Assembly (NCBI GenBank): GCA_029980465.1
Contig: JARYIJ010000002.1
Span: forward strand, 248,001-312,000
Source: Pseudolabrys sp.
GTDB taxonomy: Bacteria > Pseudomonadota > Alphaproteobacteria > Rhizobiales > Xanthobacteraceae
Length of the DNA: 64,000 nucleotides
Direction: 5' to 3'
Positions 20,610-30,792 of this stretch are shown here, piece after piece. The translations under genes were made by a program, and so were the position numbers. The notes below the pieces were generated by a model that searched no databases, was not told where the DNA came from, and was given only the letters and a program-made list of their open reading frames with translations. How positions within the stretch are numbered: the stretch's first letter is position 1; each line of letters opens with the position of its first letter.

Positions 20610-20788
20610 GTCATTGCCGGGCTTGACCCGGCAATCCATGAAGCATCGCCGTCGTCTCGATCGGATCGGTCGAGACATTTTCCAGCGAGAGCATCATAGT
20701 CGGGACAAGCCGGGCTATAACGAGAGCTGTTTTAATTCTGAGTATGATGTGATGTCCGATGGATGCCCGGGTCAAACCCGGGCATGAC
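20610..20788. repeat. MITE-like intergenic repeat with inverted ends
   Basis: The left end GTCATTGCCGGG-CTTGA-CCCGGCAATCCAT and the right end, read on the other strand, GTCATGCCCGGG-TTTGA-CCCGGGCATCCAT differ at only a few positions. Each end is itself a hairpin. The 179-bp unit contains no gene. Such palindromic units are common between genes in Bradyrhizobium-like genomes. It lies just after metY and before a convergent crotonase gene, where it may also act as a bidirectional mRNA end. Confidence 0.75.
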
Positions 20789-20811
20789 ATCGAGTTTTTG
20801 ACGCGCCAGGA

Positions 20812-21561
20812 TTACTTCTTCAGCGTCGCCGCTACGTAATCGCGCATGTATTGCAGTGTTGATGGGTTCGCCCAGATATCGGCGATCGATTTGTCGTCTC
20901 GCGCCGCTTGCGCGACGCGTTCCCTGACGATGGCGCGGATTTGCGCCTTGCTCTGGCCAAAGGCCGCCGGCGACAACGCGGCATAAGTCTTCGCGACCGC
21001 CGACGCGCGATCCATCACCATTTCGGGGGCAACGATCTCGTCGACGAAGCCGCGAAGCAGCCCTTCCTCCGGGACATAAGTACTCCCGCCGATGATGGCC
21101 TCGGACAGGTATTTCGGTTCGGTGGCGAAGCGCATCACCTCGAAGGCGAGCGGGGGAAACGGCACGCCAACCTTCAACTCGGTGACGCCGATGCGGCCGC
21201 CGCCTTGCGCCATGATCTTGCGATCAGCGCAACAGGCCAGCACGCAGCCACCGGCAATCGCGTGGCCGTTGATCGCAGCAATGACTGGCTTCGGGTGGAA
21301 GAACACGGCCTCGTAGAGGCGATGCAGCGCCGGCAGGAAGTCCCGCACATAGGCCGGCCCGCCCTCGAGCATATGCGGCAGATCGACACCGGCCGAAAAC
21401 ATCTTGCCCTGCCCGGTCAGGACGACAGCGCGGGCATCGGACGATTTGAGTCCATTGAAACAGATCGCAACGGCATCACAGAACGCGGTCGTCAGCGCAT
21501 TGGCCTTGCCATGCGCCATGGTGACGACGGCAATCCCGTCGACAATCCGGGTGTCGATCAT
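20812..21561 (-). CDS. Enoyl-CoA hydratase/isomerase-family protein
   Basis: 249 residues with the crotonase oxyanion motif [10 protein letters not shown] and [14 protein letters not shown]. The first hydratase Glu position is Val, but the second Glu is kept in GVTELKVG. This one-glutamate pattern is that of delta3,delta2-enoyl-CoA isomerase or related crotonases rather than a hydratase. Its ATG overlaps the ctaA stop by four bases, so the two are translationally coupled, though no biochemical link is evident. Confidence 0.88.
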   Translation of the reverse strand: MIDTRIVDGIAVVTMAHGKANALTTAFCDAVAICFNGLKSSDARAVVLTGQGKMFSAGVDLPHMLEGGPAYVRDFLPALHRLYEAVFFHPKPVIAAINGHAIAGGCVLACCADRKIMAQGGGRIGVTELKVGVPFPPLAFEVMRFATEPKYLSEAIIGGSTYVPEEGLLRGFVDEIVAPEMVMDRASAVAKTYAALSPAAFGQSKAQIRAIVRERVAQAARDDKSIADIWANPSTLQYMRDYVAATLKK

Positions 21562-22649
21562 GAGCGGCTCAACGCGGCGCTGGCCGGGACCTGCGCAGCC
21601 CGGACACCATGACTGAGCCGCTCGGCGTGCGAGACCGCAACGGTGAGCACGATAATGGCAAAGCCCTGATGCGCCAGTGACAGGCCGAGTGGCACGACGT
21701 TAAGCAGCGTCACAATGCCGAGCACCGCCTGCACCGTCACAAGCACGGCCAGCGTCATGGCTTCCGTCCATGTGCGGCGGTCGACCTTGCTGAAGCCGGC
21801 ATCGAATCCGTGCAGCAGCGCAACCGTCCACGTCAGGTATGCGACCATGCGATGATCGAACTGGATGGTCAGCAGGTTCTCGAAGATGTTGCGCCACCAT
21901 GGCGTCGCGAACCACAACCGGGCGGCGTCAGGAATGAATGCACCGTCGATCAGCGGCCATGTGTTGAAGGCGCGGCCGGCGTCGGTGCCCGCGACCAGCG
22001 CGCCAAGATAGATCTGGCACAGGACGAGGACCGCGAGCGCCAGCGCGCCGTAGCGCAGGCGCGCCGTCACCTCGGGTATCCGGCGCGAAACGACCTGCTG
22101 GGAGGTCCACACGATCGCGCAATAGATGAGGCAGGCAAGCGTCAGATGAAACGCGAGGCGATACTGCGACACGCTGACCCGATTGGTGTCGCCGAGGCCG
22201 GACGACACCATCCACCAGCCGACCGCACCGAGCGCCGCTCCGCCGAAGAAGATCGTCCACAGCCGCGCTTTCAGGCCGCGCGGAATCCAGCCGCGCCACA
22301 GGAAAAACAGAAACGGCAGCAGGAATACCGCGCCGGTGAGCCGCGCCAGCAGCCGGTGCGTCCACTCCCACCAGTAGATAGCCTTGAACTGGCCGAGGCT
22401 CATGCCCTCGTTGAGCTCGCGATACTGCGGGATCGCCCGATAGCGGGTGAACTCATCCTGCCAGGCCTGTTGCGTCAACGGCGGCACAACGCCGGTGACC
22501 GGCTTCCATTCCGTGATCGAAAGACCCGACTCGGTCAGCCGCGTGGCGCCGCCGACGATCAGCGTGAGGAAAATCATCGCCGCGGCGGCGACAAGCCACA
22601 GGCGGACGGCACGGGAATGGCTGGAAGCAGGGCTGTTTTGTTCGGGCAT
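21558..22649 (-). CDS. ctaA: Heme A synthase, COX15/CtaA family
   Basis: 363 residues with eight predicted membrane helices. It has the conserved [27 protein letters not shown] and HRMVAYLTW segments, whose His residues bind heme. It oxidises the methyl group of heme O to make heme A for aa3-type cytochrome oxidase, in the inner membrane. The start at 22649 (MPEQNSPAS) fits the family; the open frame upstream is not similar. Divergent from the DUF2842 gene. Confidence 0.97.
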   Translation of the reverse strand: MPEQNSPASSHSRAVRLWLVAAAAMIFLTLIVGGATRLTESGLSITEWKPVTGVVPPLTQQAWQDEFTRYRAIPQYRELNEGMSLGQFKAIYWWEWTHRLLARLTGAVFLLPFLFFLWRGWIPRGLKARLWTIFFGGAALGAVGWWMVSSGLGDTNRVSVSQYRLAFHLTLACLIYCAIVWTSQQVVSRRIPEVTARLRYGALALAVLVLCQIYLGALVAGTDAGRAFNTWPLIDGAFIPDAARLWFATPWWRNIFENLLTIQFDHRMVAYLTWTVALLHGFDAGFSKVDRRTWTEAMTLAVLVTVQAVLGIVTLLNVVPLGLSLAHQGFAIIVLTVAVSHAERLSHGVRAAQVPASAALSRS

Positions 22650-22750
22650 GATGGAGGCAACCCGGCGCTTGCCGGAAACGCTGCGGACCATATAGTCCCC
22701 CGCGCAGCGCCGCAATCGCGCGGCACAATGACGCAATCCAGGCCAGAACT

Positions 22751-22966
22751 GTGCATATCCGGACCCGCAAGCTGATTGGAACCGTGGCGCTGATCGTGCT
22801 CGCGGCGACGTGGTCGCTCGTCGCGATGGCGCTGGCGCAATCGGCGCTGACATCGATCAACGGCGCTATCGCGTTCATGTTCTACGTGGTCGCGGGCGTC
22901 GGCTGGGTGCTGCCGGCCATGCCGATCGTAGCGTGGATGCAGAAGCCGAACCGGTCGCAACCTTAG
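22751..22966 (+). CDS. DUF2842 small membrane protein
   Basis: 71 residues beginning at a GTG codon. Two hydrophobic helices ([20 protein letters not shown] and [20 protein letters not shown]) and the closing WMQKP match DUF2842, a two-helix inner-membrane family of alphaproteobacteria of unknown function. No other start codon would keep the conserved RTRKLIG opening. Divergent from ctaA with about 100 bases between. Confidence 0.88.
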   Translation: MHIRTRKLIGTVALIVLAATWSLVAMALAQSALTSINGAIAFMFYVVAGVGWVLPAMPIVAWMQKPNRSQP

Positions 22967-23002
22967 AGTCTGACTCGGAAAAGAGCCCGTCAAAATCAAC
23001 GA

Positions 23003-23041
23003 CGTGTCCCGGACGTGGTGCACCGATACGCCTGGGACACG
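23003..23041. repeat. Intergenic palindrome CGTGTCCC...GGGACACG
   Basis: 8-bp perfect arms with a 23-base interior, in the 110-base spacer between the DUF2842 gene and the convergent deacetylase gene. A smaller CCGGAA/TTCCGG stem follows at about 23054. It has no T-run, so it looks more like a repeat-family remnant or processing stem than a classic terminator. Confidence 0.4.
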
Positions 23042-23076
23042 AGGTTGAAAACCCGGAATCATTTCCGGTCATACTG

Positions 23077-24129
23077 TTAGGCGGCATTGACCCGGCGGAA
23101 ACCGTTCCACAATCCGGTCGCTGCGCCCGACAGCAGGACCTTGAGATAGCGCTGACTCTGAAAATCGCCGTTGACGGAGATGCGCGGCAACGCGGTCAGA
23201 TGCTCGCGGTGCTCCCTGAAGATGACGCCGGGCCGCGTTGTTACCGCGGTCTTGAAGCCAAGTTCGGTGACGATGCGGAACTCACGCGGGCCGGCCGAGG
23301 TCGGGTCGCCGATCGGATATGCAAGATGCTGTGGCCGGATGTTAAGCGCAGCTTCGATGACGGTGCGGCTCATGTCCGTCTCGGCGCGCACGGCCTGATC
23401 CGTCGGAAGTTTCTTGAGCATCACGTGATTGACGGTGTGCGCGCCGATCGTGCACAGCGGGTCAGCGGCGATCTGGCCGAGCTCGACCCAGTCCATGCAC
23501 AGGTCGCGGCAGAATGCCGGCATGTCGACACCGTGGCGCGCCGCAAGATCGCGCACCACGCGGCGTAGCTCGGCCTCGGATGTCATGCTGCGCAGCCAGC
23601 CATAAAGCTGATTGTAGAGCGCCCATTTCTCGCGCGTCGTGCCGCACTTGAAAAGACGCTCCTCGCCGTCGATGGTCAGGCCGATACGAGTATTTTTGGC
23701 AATCACCTGCTCAAGCCCGATCCACCACAACTCGCCGAGCCGATCTGGGAAGCTGGTCGGGATATAGAGCGTAAAGGGCACCTCATATTTGCGCAGCAAC
23801 GGATAGGCATGTTCGAGGACGTCGCGATAGCCGTCGTCGAAGGTGACGCAGACGAAACGCCGCGTTGAATCGCCGCTCAGAAGCCGCCGGTGCATCTCGT
23901 CGAGAGATATGAGATCGCGGCGCGAGCGCCGCAGCCGCTTCAGCACAACCTCGAAGAAATCGGGCGAGACCTCGAGCAGGCGGTTAGGCTGGAAATCGCC
24001 CGACCGCGGCGGCCGCACATGGTGAAGCGTCAAAATGACGCCGATGCCGCCTACAAGCGGCCGCATCATGTGATGCATACCGCTGAAGTAGAGTGTCTCA
24101 AAACTGCCGCGAATAATGGTGTTTTTCAC
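23077..24129 (-). CDS. Polysaccharide deacetylase (NodB/CE4 family)
   Basis: 350 residues with a NodB-homology domain. TFDDGYRDV supplies the catalytic base and metal Asp. IGAHTVNH supplies the two metal histidines, and LAYPIGDP is the third family motif. There is no clear cleavable signal, so it may act in the cytoplasm or on lipid-linked saccharides. Such enzymes remove N- or O-acetyl groups from polysaccharide, as HfsH does for Caulobacter holdfast. It opens the exopolysaccharide region and is divergent from a GNAT acyltransferase gene. Confidence 0.92.
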   Translation of the reverse strand: MKNTIIRGSFETLYFSGMHHMMRPLVGGIGVILTLHHVRPPRSGDFQPNRLLEVSPDFFEVVLKRLRRSRRDLISLDEMHRRLLSGDSTRRFVCVTFDDGYRDVLEHAYPLLRKYEVPFTLYIPTSFPDRLGELWWIGLEQVIAKNTRIGLTIDGEERLFKCGTTREKWALYNQLYGWLRSMTSEAELRRVVRDLAARHGVDMPAFCRDLCMDWVELGQIAADPLCTIGAHTVNHVMLKKLPTDQAVRAETDMSRTVIEAALNIRPQHLAYPIGDPTSAGPREFRIVTELGFKTAVTTRPGVIFREHREHLTALPRISVNGDFQSQRYLKVLLSGAATGLWNGFRRVNAA

Positions 24130-24237
24130 GTCCCGCCCTGGCTTGCCGGTCCGGCAAGGTCACTATTCCAACCGTTTATTGATAAATATTTGCGACAGTT
24201 CGCAAGACGTTAACACGATTGCTTGCAGTCTGCCGGC

Positions 24238-25416
24238 ATGACCCTTGCTTCGCGCCTCCCCCCGGCCGCGCCCAGCCGCCCGGCCAGGACGGAGATTTTT
24301 TCGGACCTGACGGAGGCCGAGCCCTACTGGCGCGCGCTCGAGCGGGGCCACGCACTGATGACCGCTTACCAGGGCTTCGATGTCTTGGCGCGCTGGCAAC
24401 GGCACGTCGGTTCGGCCGAAGGCGTCACGCCGATGATCGTCGTGAGCTTCGACCGGCACGGCGCACCGCTGTTTCTGCTTCCGCTGGGACGCCGGACCAT
24501 CACGGGCGTGCGCGTCGGTGAGTTCCTCGGCGGCAAGCACGCGAATTTCAACATGGGCCTGTGGTGGCGGAACGGACTCGGTATTGCGCCGGACGACATC
24601 AAAGCCGCGCTCGAGACTTGCGCGACCCATGCCGACGCCCTGCTGCTCGGTTGCCAGCCGGTAACCTGGAACGGGGTTCTCAATCCAATGAGGCCTCTCG
24701 AAAGCGCACCCTGCGCCAGCGCCGGTCACAGTGGCACCCTGCAAGCCGACTTCGACGCCCTGCTCCGCGCGCGCACCAATTCCGACACTCGCAAGAAAAT
24801 GCGCAAGAAGGAACGCGCGCTGGCCGCGAAGGGCGCCGTGCGCTTCGAACGCGCCGAGACGCCGGAGGACGTGCGCCGTATCCTGTCCGCCTTCGTGGCC
24901 CAAAAGCGGGCTCGGATGCAGGCGCTGGGCCAGCCCGACGTGTTCGGCGAACGTGCGGTACAGGCTTATATTGGCGCGCTGGCAGCCGAACCGACCCTCG
25001 ATGGACCGCCGCCAGCCGAGCTTTACGCGCTGTCGATCGACGGCAACATCATCGCCACGTTCGGCGGCCTCGCGCGGGACAAGCGTTTCTACGGGATGTT
25101 CGTGTCGATCGCGATGGACGAACACCTGGCCATGAGCCCGGGCGAACAACTGCTCGTCCACGTGTTTAAGGACCTGTGTGCGCGCGGCTTCACGACTTTC
25201 GATCTCGGAACGGGCAAGGCGCGCTACAAGGATGTGTTCTGCCCGGACGAAGAGCCGCTGTTCGACAGTTTTATGCCGCTGTCGGCTGCGGGGCAGCTCT
25301 ATATCGCCGCGGCACGGCTCAAGCTGGCCGCCAAACGCTTCGTCAAGACCAGCCCGACGCTGTGGTCCGTGCTGGCGACAGCGCGGCGCATGCAAAGCAA
25401 GATCAACGCAAGCTGA
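24238..25416 (+). CDS. GNAT-family acyltransferase, CelD/FemAB-like (first of three)
   Basis: 392 residues from the ATG at 24238; a TTG at 24225-region alternatives are less likely. Two GNAT-like halves of the CelD/FemAB architecture are present, the second having TRKKMRKKERAL, ELYALSIDGNIIATFGG and the strong FTTFDLGTGKARYKD segment that packs the acyl donor site. Such proteins N- or O-acylate cell-envelope sugars; HfsK of Caulobacter holdfast is an example. It runs tail-to-tail with the Wzz gene, three bases apart, and head-to-head with the deacetylase, its likely chemical partner. Confidence 0.9.
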   Translation: MTLASRLPPAAPSRPARTEIFSDLTEAEPYWRALERGHALMTAYQGFDVLARWQRHVGSAEGVTPMIVVSFDRHGAPLFLLPLGRRTITGVRVGEFLGGKHANFNMGLWWRNGLGIAPDDIKAALETCATHADALLLGCQPVTWNGVLNPMRPLESAPCASAGHSGTLQADFDALLRARTNSDTRKKMRKKERALAAKGAVRFERAETPEDVRRILSAFVAQKRARMQALGQPDVFGERAVQAYIGALAAEPTLDGPPPAELYALSIDGNIIATFGGLARDKRFYGMFVSIAMDEHLAMSPGEQLLVHVFKDLCARGFTTFDLGTGKARYKDVFCPDEEPLFDSFMPLSAAGQLYIAAARLKLAAKRFVKTSPTLWSVLATARRMQSKINAS

Positions 25417-25419
25417 GGA

Positions 25420-27654
25420 TCAGGCGGCCGCCATTGCGGCGCCCCCGACCAGCACCGCCACCTCACCGAAGCCAGCAGCCGCCATGCGCTCGCGCGCGCT
25501 GCGTGCGCCGGCATTCGCCGCATCGCCCGTCACCAGCACCGCGCAACCGGTCAACGCCGCGATATGCTCCGGCGCCGTTTCGGCAATCGCACCGGCGTCG
25601 ATGACGACGAAATCGTAGCTCTGCGTCAGCGCCTCGACCGCAGCCGGAAGCATCGGCGCGGACACCAGGGCCATGCCTTCTCCTGCCACGTCTCCTGTGG
25701 CGATGACGTGCACGTTCGAAAACTGGTCGCGCGTAATGACCTCGCCAAACGAGGCAGTCCCACGCAGCAATTCGGCAATGCCGGGCACGTTCGGATCGGT
25801 CGACAGCACCGACAGGTTCGGCGCACTGAAGGCCAGGTCAATCAGAACGACGCTCGACTGTTGGGCGAGCGAGCGCGCCAGCGTAATTGCGGCATAAGTC
25901 GTTCCGACATTGCGCTCCGATCCGACCACCGCGACGCGTCCTCCCGCAGCGCCGGACTGGCGGATCCAGCCGGTGATCTGATCCATCGTGCTGACCGATA
26001 ACGGCGCATGCGCCTGCACGACGCTCGGCCGGTACATGGGCACGTGCGGCTCGACCGGCGCACCGGGGGGCGCTTGCATCGGCTGGACAGGCGGAACCGG
26101 CGAGACGAAGGGCGGCGATGCAGCGGCCACGGCCGGCATCGCCGGCGCCAACGATGGAGCCGTCATATAGGGCGCCGCCGGATAAGGATAAGCGTAGCTT
26201 GCGCCGGGCGACAGCATCTCGCTTGTCACGGTAAAGCCGGCCGACAAGGTCAGCGCCGCCAACGCCGCGATCAGCACGATCGGCAGCTTCCTCGGATAAG
26301 CCGGCTTGATCGCCGCGCTCGCAGTCGAGATGATGCGCGCCTCGGGAGGCGCGGCGTTGATGTTGTCGCGCGCAACGGCTTCACGGTATTTCGCGAGATA
26401 GGACTCCAGCAGGTCACGCTGCGTCTTGGCTTCGCGCTCGAGTGCGCGAAGCTCGACATCCTGTTCGTTGGTGCGTGAGGCCAGCTTCTTCACCTCATCG
26501 AGGCTCCGCTGCAGTGAAGCGACGCGGTCCGATGCCACCTTCGCATCATTCTCGAGCTGCCGCGCCAGGCGCTCACCCTCGGCGCGAATCTGGCTGTCGA
26601 GCTCGGCAATCTGGGCGCGCAGTTCCTTGATGCGGGGATGCTGGTCGAGCAAGGTCGATGATTGCTCGGCAAGCTGAGCCCGCAACGCGACGCGCTGCTC
26701 CGTAAGGCGGCGCATCGTTTCCGAATTGGCGATATCGGAAGCGTCGATCGACCTGCCCGACTTCAGCAGGGCGCGAAGTTGCTTGGCGCGCGCCTCGAGG
26801 TCGGCCTCCTGCCCGCGCGCCGTCGCAATCTGTGAATTGATTTCGGTAAGCTGCTGACTCGGCAGCGACGAGTTGTTGGTGCCGCCGTAGAGATTCTGCT
26901 TGGCCCGATATTCCTCAATCTTTGATTCGGCATCGGCCACCTTGGCGCGCATATTGCCAATCTCGCCAGCGAGCCACTGACTCGCTTCGCGAGTCTGTTG
27001 CTGCTGCGCAGCCTGTTGCATGGTGAGGTAGGTCGACGCAATCGTATTGGCGACGCTCGCGGCCAGGTTCGGATCGGCTGAGCTAAAGACGATCGAGATA
27101 ACGCGCGACTTATCGACGACGTTAACATCGAGATGGTTATAATAAGCCTCCAGCGTCCGCTCTTCGACGGTCATGGTGGACGGGTTGCGCCCGATGCCGA
27201 TCATCCCAAGAAGCGTCCTGAAAATCGAAGCACCCGAATTGAATTCCGGCTTTTGCGTCAGGCCTTCTTTCTTGATCACTTCGCGTGCCAAATTTCGCGA
27301 CGAAATAACCTGGGTCTGGCTCAGGACCGTCTCGGCGTCGACAGGCGTCCGTTCGATCTGCTTGTCAGCCTCGGCGCGAAGAAACACGTTCTGCCGCGCC
27401 TCGAGCAGGACGCGCGTTTCGGAGCTGTAACGCGGCGTGATCATATTGACGACGACAATAGCCGCGGCAGCGACCAGCGCCGTGAAGGCAATGATCCGGG
27501 TCTTCTTGCGCCACAGCGCAGCGCCGAGAGCGCGGAAGTCCGGCTCCCCGGTGAGGTTGGAGAGAATTGGCTGGGACGGGGCCTGCGATACCGGCGGGGG
27601 CTCAGTCGTGTCCGGCTGAGCCTTCTTATCCTTGGACTTCCAACTAAAAAACAT
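25420..27654 (-). CDS. Exopolysaccharide chain-length/co-polymerase protein (Wzz/ExoP type) with degenerate kinase domain
   Basis: 744 residues from the ATG at 27654. Order: short cytoplasmic Pro-rich start, first membrane helix near 55-75, Wzz domain, a long periplasmic coiled coil (about 190-440), GNVR/second helix (PIVLIAALAALTLSAGFTV), a 100-residue Pro/Ala linker, then a MinD/BY-kinase-like domain (about 560-744). In this domain the P-loop reads GSERNVGTTY at 578-587, with Thr where the Walker A lysine should be, and Walker A' is weak (VLIDLAFSAPN). No Tyr cluster ends the protein. It should set polymer length in the inner membrane without kinase activity. Confidence 0.93.
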   Translation of the reverse strand: MFFSWKSKDKKAQPDTTEPPPVSQAPSQPILSNLTGEPDFRALGAALWRKKTRIIAFTALVAAAAIVVVNMITPRYSSETRVLLEARQNVFLRAEADKQIERTPVDAETVLSQTQVISSRNLAREVIKKEGLTQKPEFNSGASIFRTLLGMIGIGRNPSTMTVEERTLEAYYNHLDVNVVDKSRVISIVFSSADPNLAASVANTIASTYLTMQQAAQQQQTREASQWLAGEIGNMRAKVADAESKIEEYRAKQNLYGGTNNSSLPSQQLTEINSQIATARGQEADLEARAKQLRALLKSGRSIDASDIANSETMRRLTEQRVALRAQLAEQSSTLLDQHPRIKELRAQIAELDSQIRAEGERLARQLENDAKVASDRVASLQRSLDEVKKLASRTNEQDVELRALEREAKTQRDLLESYLAKYREAVARDNINAAPPEARIISTASAAIKPAYPRKLPIVLIAALAALTLSAGFTVTSEMLSPGASYAYPYPAAPYMTAPSLAPAMPAVAAASPPFVSPVPPVQPMQAPPGAPVEPHVPMYRPSVVQAHAPLSVSTMDQITGWIRQSGAAGGRVAVVGSERNVGTTYAAITLARSLAQQSSVVLIDLAFSAPNLSVLSTDPNVPGIAELLRGTASFGEVITRDQFSNVHVIATGDVAGEGMALVSAPMLPAAVEALTQSYDFVVIDAGAIAETAPEHIAALTGCAVLVTGDAANAGARSARERMAAAGFGEVAVLVGGAAMAAA

Positions 27655-27797
27655 TCGCGACTCTGCTGACACTGCTGCGATGTCGCAATGACACACGATT
27701 ATGGTTGCCAGCCCGTTAAATTCCGCCTGTGTCAGACTTTGTTAACCATGAAAGTCCTTAATCCGCGTGCGGATTGGGCCGCAGGAATCGGATTCGC

Positions 27798-29072
27798 ATG
27801 TGGGGACGCCGCCTCGGGTTGCTGATCGCGCTGGCAGGGGCGCTGACGGCCGGCGGCTGTATGCGTTCGACCCAGAGCTACCTGGTCTATGACCCCAATA
27901 CCGGCCAGCACTACACGACGACGGCGCTGCCCCAAGCCTACGCCCAGCCGTCCTACGCACCGTCGCCCTCTGCGCAGCCGTCCTATGGACAGCAGCAGGC
28001 ACAGGGCTTCGAGCTCTACGGCAAGGGCGGCAGCGGCGGCACGGCGCCGCGGCGTTACAGCCAGGGCGCCGCGCCGGCTTACGCGCCAGGCCCAGTGCAA
28101 AGCTATGCCCAGGCCGCGCCGCAGGCTGCAGCCCCGTCTTCGTCTGCACAGCCGATCGAGAACCGCGGCCTGTTCACGTCGCACAGCCGCAGCGCGCCGC
28201 GTTATGTGACGGCACCGCAGCCGGCGGCGGTGCAGCCCTCTTACGTCGTGCAATACAGCCCGCCGGTGGCCCAGGGCACCTATGGGCAGGCCTCGTATGG
28301 GTCTTATGGGTCTCAAGTCTCTTACGAGCCTCAAGGCTCTTACGGGTCCTATGGCCGTCCCATCCCTCAGGCCACTCAGGGCTCCACGACAGCGCCACGC
28401 GGCTATCAAGCCGGCACCGTTACGGCCTATCCGCAAACCTCTGTCCCGGTTCAGGCAACCGCAGCAGCGCCGCGCTATGCGTATGCAACCCCGGCCCCGG
28501 CTGCTTCCGGCGCCTATGGCGCCTATGCCGCGGCAACGCCCACATCCTCACGCTACGGCGCCTCCAGCTATGGCTACGGCGCCGCGCGCTATGCCTCGGC
28601 GCCCGCTGCCTCGCCCTCTTACACGCTCGACGCCGGCGACCGGCTGCGCGTCGTCGTGTTCGGCCAGGACGGCCTCTCCAACACCTATACGGTCGATGCC
28701 GGCGGCAACATCAACATGCCGCTGATCGGTACGCTCGCCGTGCGCGGCGTCACCACCCAGCAGGTGGCGCAGCTCATCACCGCCCGCCTCAAGCAGGGCT
28801 ATGTGCGCGAGCCGCATGTCAGCGTCGAGATCGAGACCTACCGGCCGTTCTTCATCCTCGGCGAGGTCAACACGCCGGGGCAGTACCCGTACGTGCCCAA
28901 CATGACGGCGGAGGCCGCCATCGCCACCGCCGGCGGCTTCGCGCCGCGCGCCTCCAAGAGCAAGGTCGAGCTCACCCGCAACGTCCCCGGCCAGCAAATC
29001 CACGGCCTCGTGCCGCTCAACTATCCGCTCAAGCCCGGCGACACCATCGTCGTCAAAGAACGGTGGTTCTGA
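27798..29072 (+). CDS. Polysaccharide export outer-membrane lipoprotein (Wza/OtnA type) with long Tyr-rich linker
   Basis: 424 residues from ATG 27798. A lipoprotein signal ends LTAGGC with Cys21 as lipidation site. Residues about 30-275 are low-complexity, rich in Tyr, Ala, Pro, Ser, Gln and Gly, with recurring QPSYG and GSYGSYG units. The C-terminal 150 residues are the Poly_export domain (YTLDAGDRLRVVVFGQDGLS) and SLBB-like repeat (FFILGEVNTPGQYPYVPN). It forms the export channel of a Wzy-dependent polymer. Typical Wza proteins lack so long a linker. The gene is divergent from the Wzz gene and leads a run of three co-directional genes. Confidence 0.93.
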   Translation: MWGRRLGLLIALAGALTAGGCMRSTQSYLVYDPNTGQHYTTTALPQAYAQPSYAPSPSAQPSYGQQQAQGFELYGKGGSGGTAPRRYSQGAAPAYAPGPVQSYAQAAPQAAAPSSSAQPIENRGLFTSHSRSAPRYVTAPQPAAVQPSYVVQYSPPVAQGTYGQASYGSYGSQVSYEPQGSYGSYGRPIPQATQGSTTAPRGYQAGTVTAYPQTSVPVQATAAAPRYAYATPAPAASGAYGAYAAATPTSSRYGASSYGYGAARYASAPAASPSYTLDAGDRLRVVVFGQDGLSNTYTVDAGGNINMPLIGTLAVRGVTTQQVAQLITARLKQGYVREPHVSVEIETYRPFFILGEVNTPGQYPYVPNMTAEAAIATAGGFAPRASKSKVELTRNVPGQQIHGLVPLNYPLKPGDTIVVKERWF

Positions 29073-29230
29073 GCGAACCCGCGCTAAAAAGCTCGATTTT
29101 GATTGATCTTTAACCGTCTTTCGTCGACGCCGATAAGCCTTTTTTGACGTTCTCTGACTAGAAAAACCAATGAAAATCAATGGGTCCAGCCGACGAGGTC
29201 ATCTCCTCGACGGCGCGTAGGCGTTGCGTC

Positions 29231-30778
29231 ATGTCCGATCTCAGCAGCATTGCGACCGGCGAGCGAGCGGCATCGGCGCACAACCATCCAGCCACCGGCG
29301 TTGCCAAGATCGATGACGCCCCCCCGCTTTCGCCGGCGATGCTCAAGGCCACCGAAACGACCTCGCCTCCCGCCTTCTCACCGATCGTGCTGGCCGGCTT
29401 CGTCCGGATGGCTGAATTCGCGATCATCGTGATCGTCGGCCTCCTGATCCACGGCCTCTACGTCCTGCCGACCAACGGTTTGGCGTGGCAGTATCCCGCG
29501 GCGACGTTCGGCATCGCGGTGTTGTCGATCGTCGCGTTCCAGGCCGCCGACATCTACCAGGTTCAAGCGTTCCGCGGCTATGAGAAGCAATACATGCGGC
29601 TGGCCGCGGCCTGGTCGCTGGTGTTTCTGGTTGTGATCGGCGTTTCGTTTTTCTCCAAGACTGCGGAAGAATTCTCCCGCATCTGGCTTGGCAGCTTCTA
29701 CCTTGTCGGGCTGGTCATGCTCCTCGTCTCCCGTCGCGCGTTGTTCCTGCTCGTGCGGCGCTGGACCGAAGTCGGATATCTGACTCGCCGCACCGTTATT
29801 GTCGGCGCCGGCGCGCCCGGGGCCGCGGTGATCGAGACGCTCAGGCGGCAAAAGAATCTCGGTCTACAGATCATCGGATTGTTCGACGACCGCAGCGAAA
29901 GCCGCATAGGCACTGAATGTGCCGGCGAGCCGAAACTTGGCACCGTCGAGGATCTCGTCGCATTCGGACGCCGCACCCGCGTTGACCTCGTGATCTTCTC
30001 GCTGCCCATCAGCGCCGAGGGCCGCATCCTCGAAATGCTCAAGAAGCTCTGGGTGCTGCCGGTCGACATCCGCCTGGCCGCGCACAGCAACAAGCTGCAG
30101 TTCCGGCCGCGCTCCTATTCCTACATCGGCAACATGCCGGTGCTCGACGTCGCAGATCGCCCGATTGCGGACTGGGACGTCGTGATGAAATGGCTGTTCG
30201 ACAAGATCGTCGGCGGCCTGATGCTGATCGCACTCTCGCCGATCATGCTGGTGACGGCCATCGCCATCAAACTCGACAGCCCCGGCCCCGTGTTGTTCAG
30301 GCAGAAGCGCTACGGTTTCAACAACAATCTCATCGAGGTTTTCAAGTTCCGCTCGATGCGCACGGACGCCGCCGATGCGACCGCATCCAGGCTCGTGACA
30401 AAGAGCGACCCGCGCGTCACCCGGGTCGGCCGCTTCATCCGCAAGGCTAGCATCGACGAGCTGCCGCAACTTTTCAATGTTGTCTTCAAAGGCAACCTGT
30501 CGCTGGTCGGTCCGCGTCCGCACGCGGTCAACGCCAAAGCCGCGGCGCGTCGTTATGACGAGGCGGTCGATGGCTATTTCGCTCGCCACCGCGTCAAGCC
30601 GGGCTTGACCGGCTGGGCCCAGATCAACGGCTGGCGGGGCGAAACCGACACCCAGGAGAAGATCCAGAAGCGCGTCGAGCACGATCTTTATTACATAGAG
30701 AACTGGTCGGTACTGCTCGACCTCTACATCCTGTTCCGCACGCCGTTCGCCTTGCTCGACACCGAGAACGCCTATTGA
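29231..30778 (+). CDS. Undecaprenyl-phosphate sugar phosphotransferase (WcaJ/UppE/HfsE type)
   Basis: 515 residues from ATG 29231 (an in-frame ATG at 29180 is possible). Four N-terminal membrane helices, a Rossmann CoA-binding-3 domain ([19 protein letters not shown]), a fifth helix ([20 protein letters not shown]) and the catalytic bacterial sugar transferase domain follow. The last has [35 protein letters not shown] and [18 protein letters not shown]. It starts repeat-unit synthesis by putting a hexose-1-phosphate on undecaprenyl phosphate. It lies in order wza - this gene - wzy. Confidence 0.95.
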   Translation: MSDLSSIATGERAASAHNHPATGVAKIDDAPPLSPAMLKATETTSPPAFSPIVLAGFVRMAEFAIIVIVGLLIHGLYVLPTNGLAWQYPAATFGIAVLSIVAFQAADIYQVQAFRGYEKQYMRLAAAWSLVFLVVIGVSFFSKTAEEFSRIWLGSFYLVGLVMLLVSRRALFLLVRRWTEVGYLTRRTVIVGAGAPGAAVIETLRRQKNLGLQIIGLFDDRSESRIGTECAGEPKLGTVEDLVAFGRRTRVDLVIFSLPISAEGRILEMLKKLWVLPVDIRLAAHSNKLQFRPRSYSYIGNMPVLDVADRPIADWDVVMKWLFDKIVGGLMLIALSPIMLVTAIAIKLDSPGPVLFRQKRYGFNNNLIEVFKFRSMRTDAADATASRLVTKSDPRVTRVGRFIRKASIDELPQLFNVVFKGNLSLVGPRPHAVNAKAAARRYDEAVDGYFARHRVKPGLTGWAQINGWRGETDTQEKIQKRVEHDLYYIENWSVLLDLYILFRTPFALLDTENAY

Positions 30779-30792
30779 TCACCGCGGCGGAC

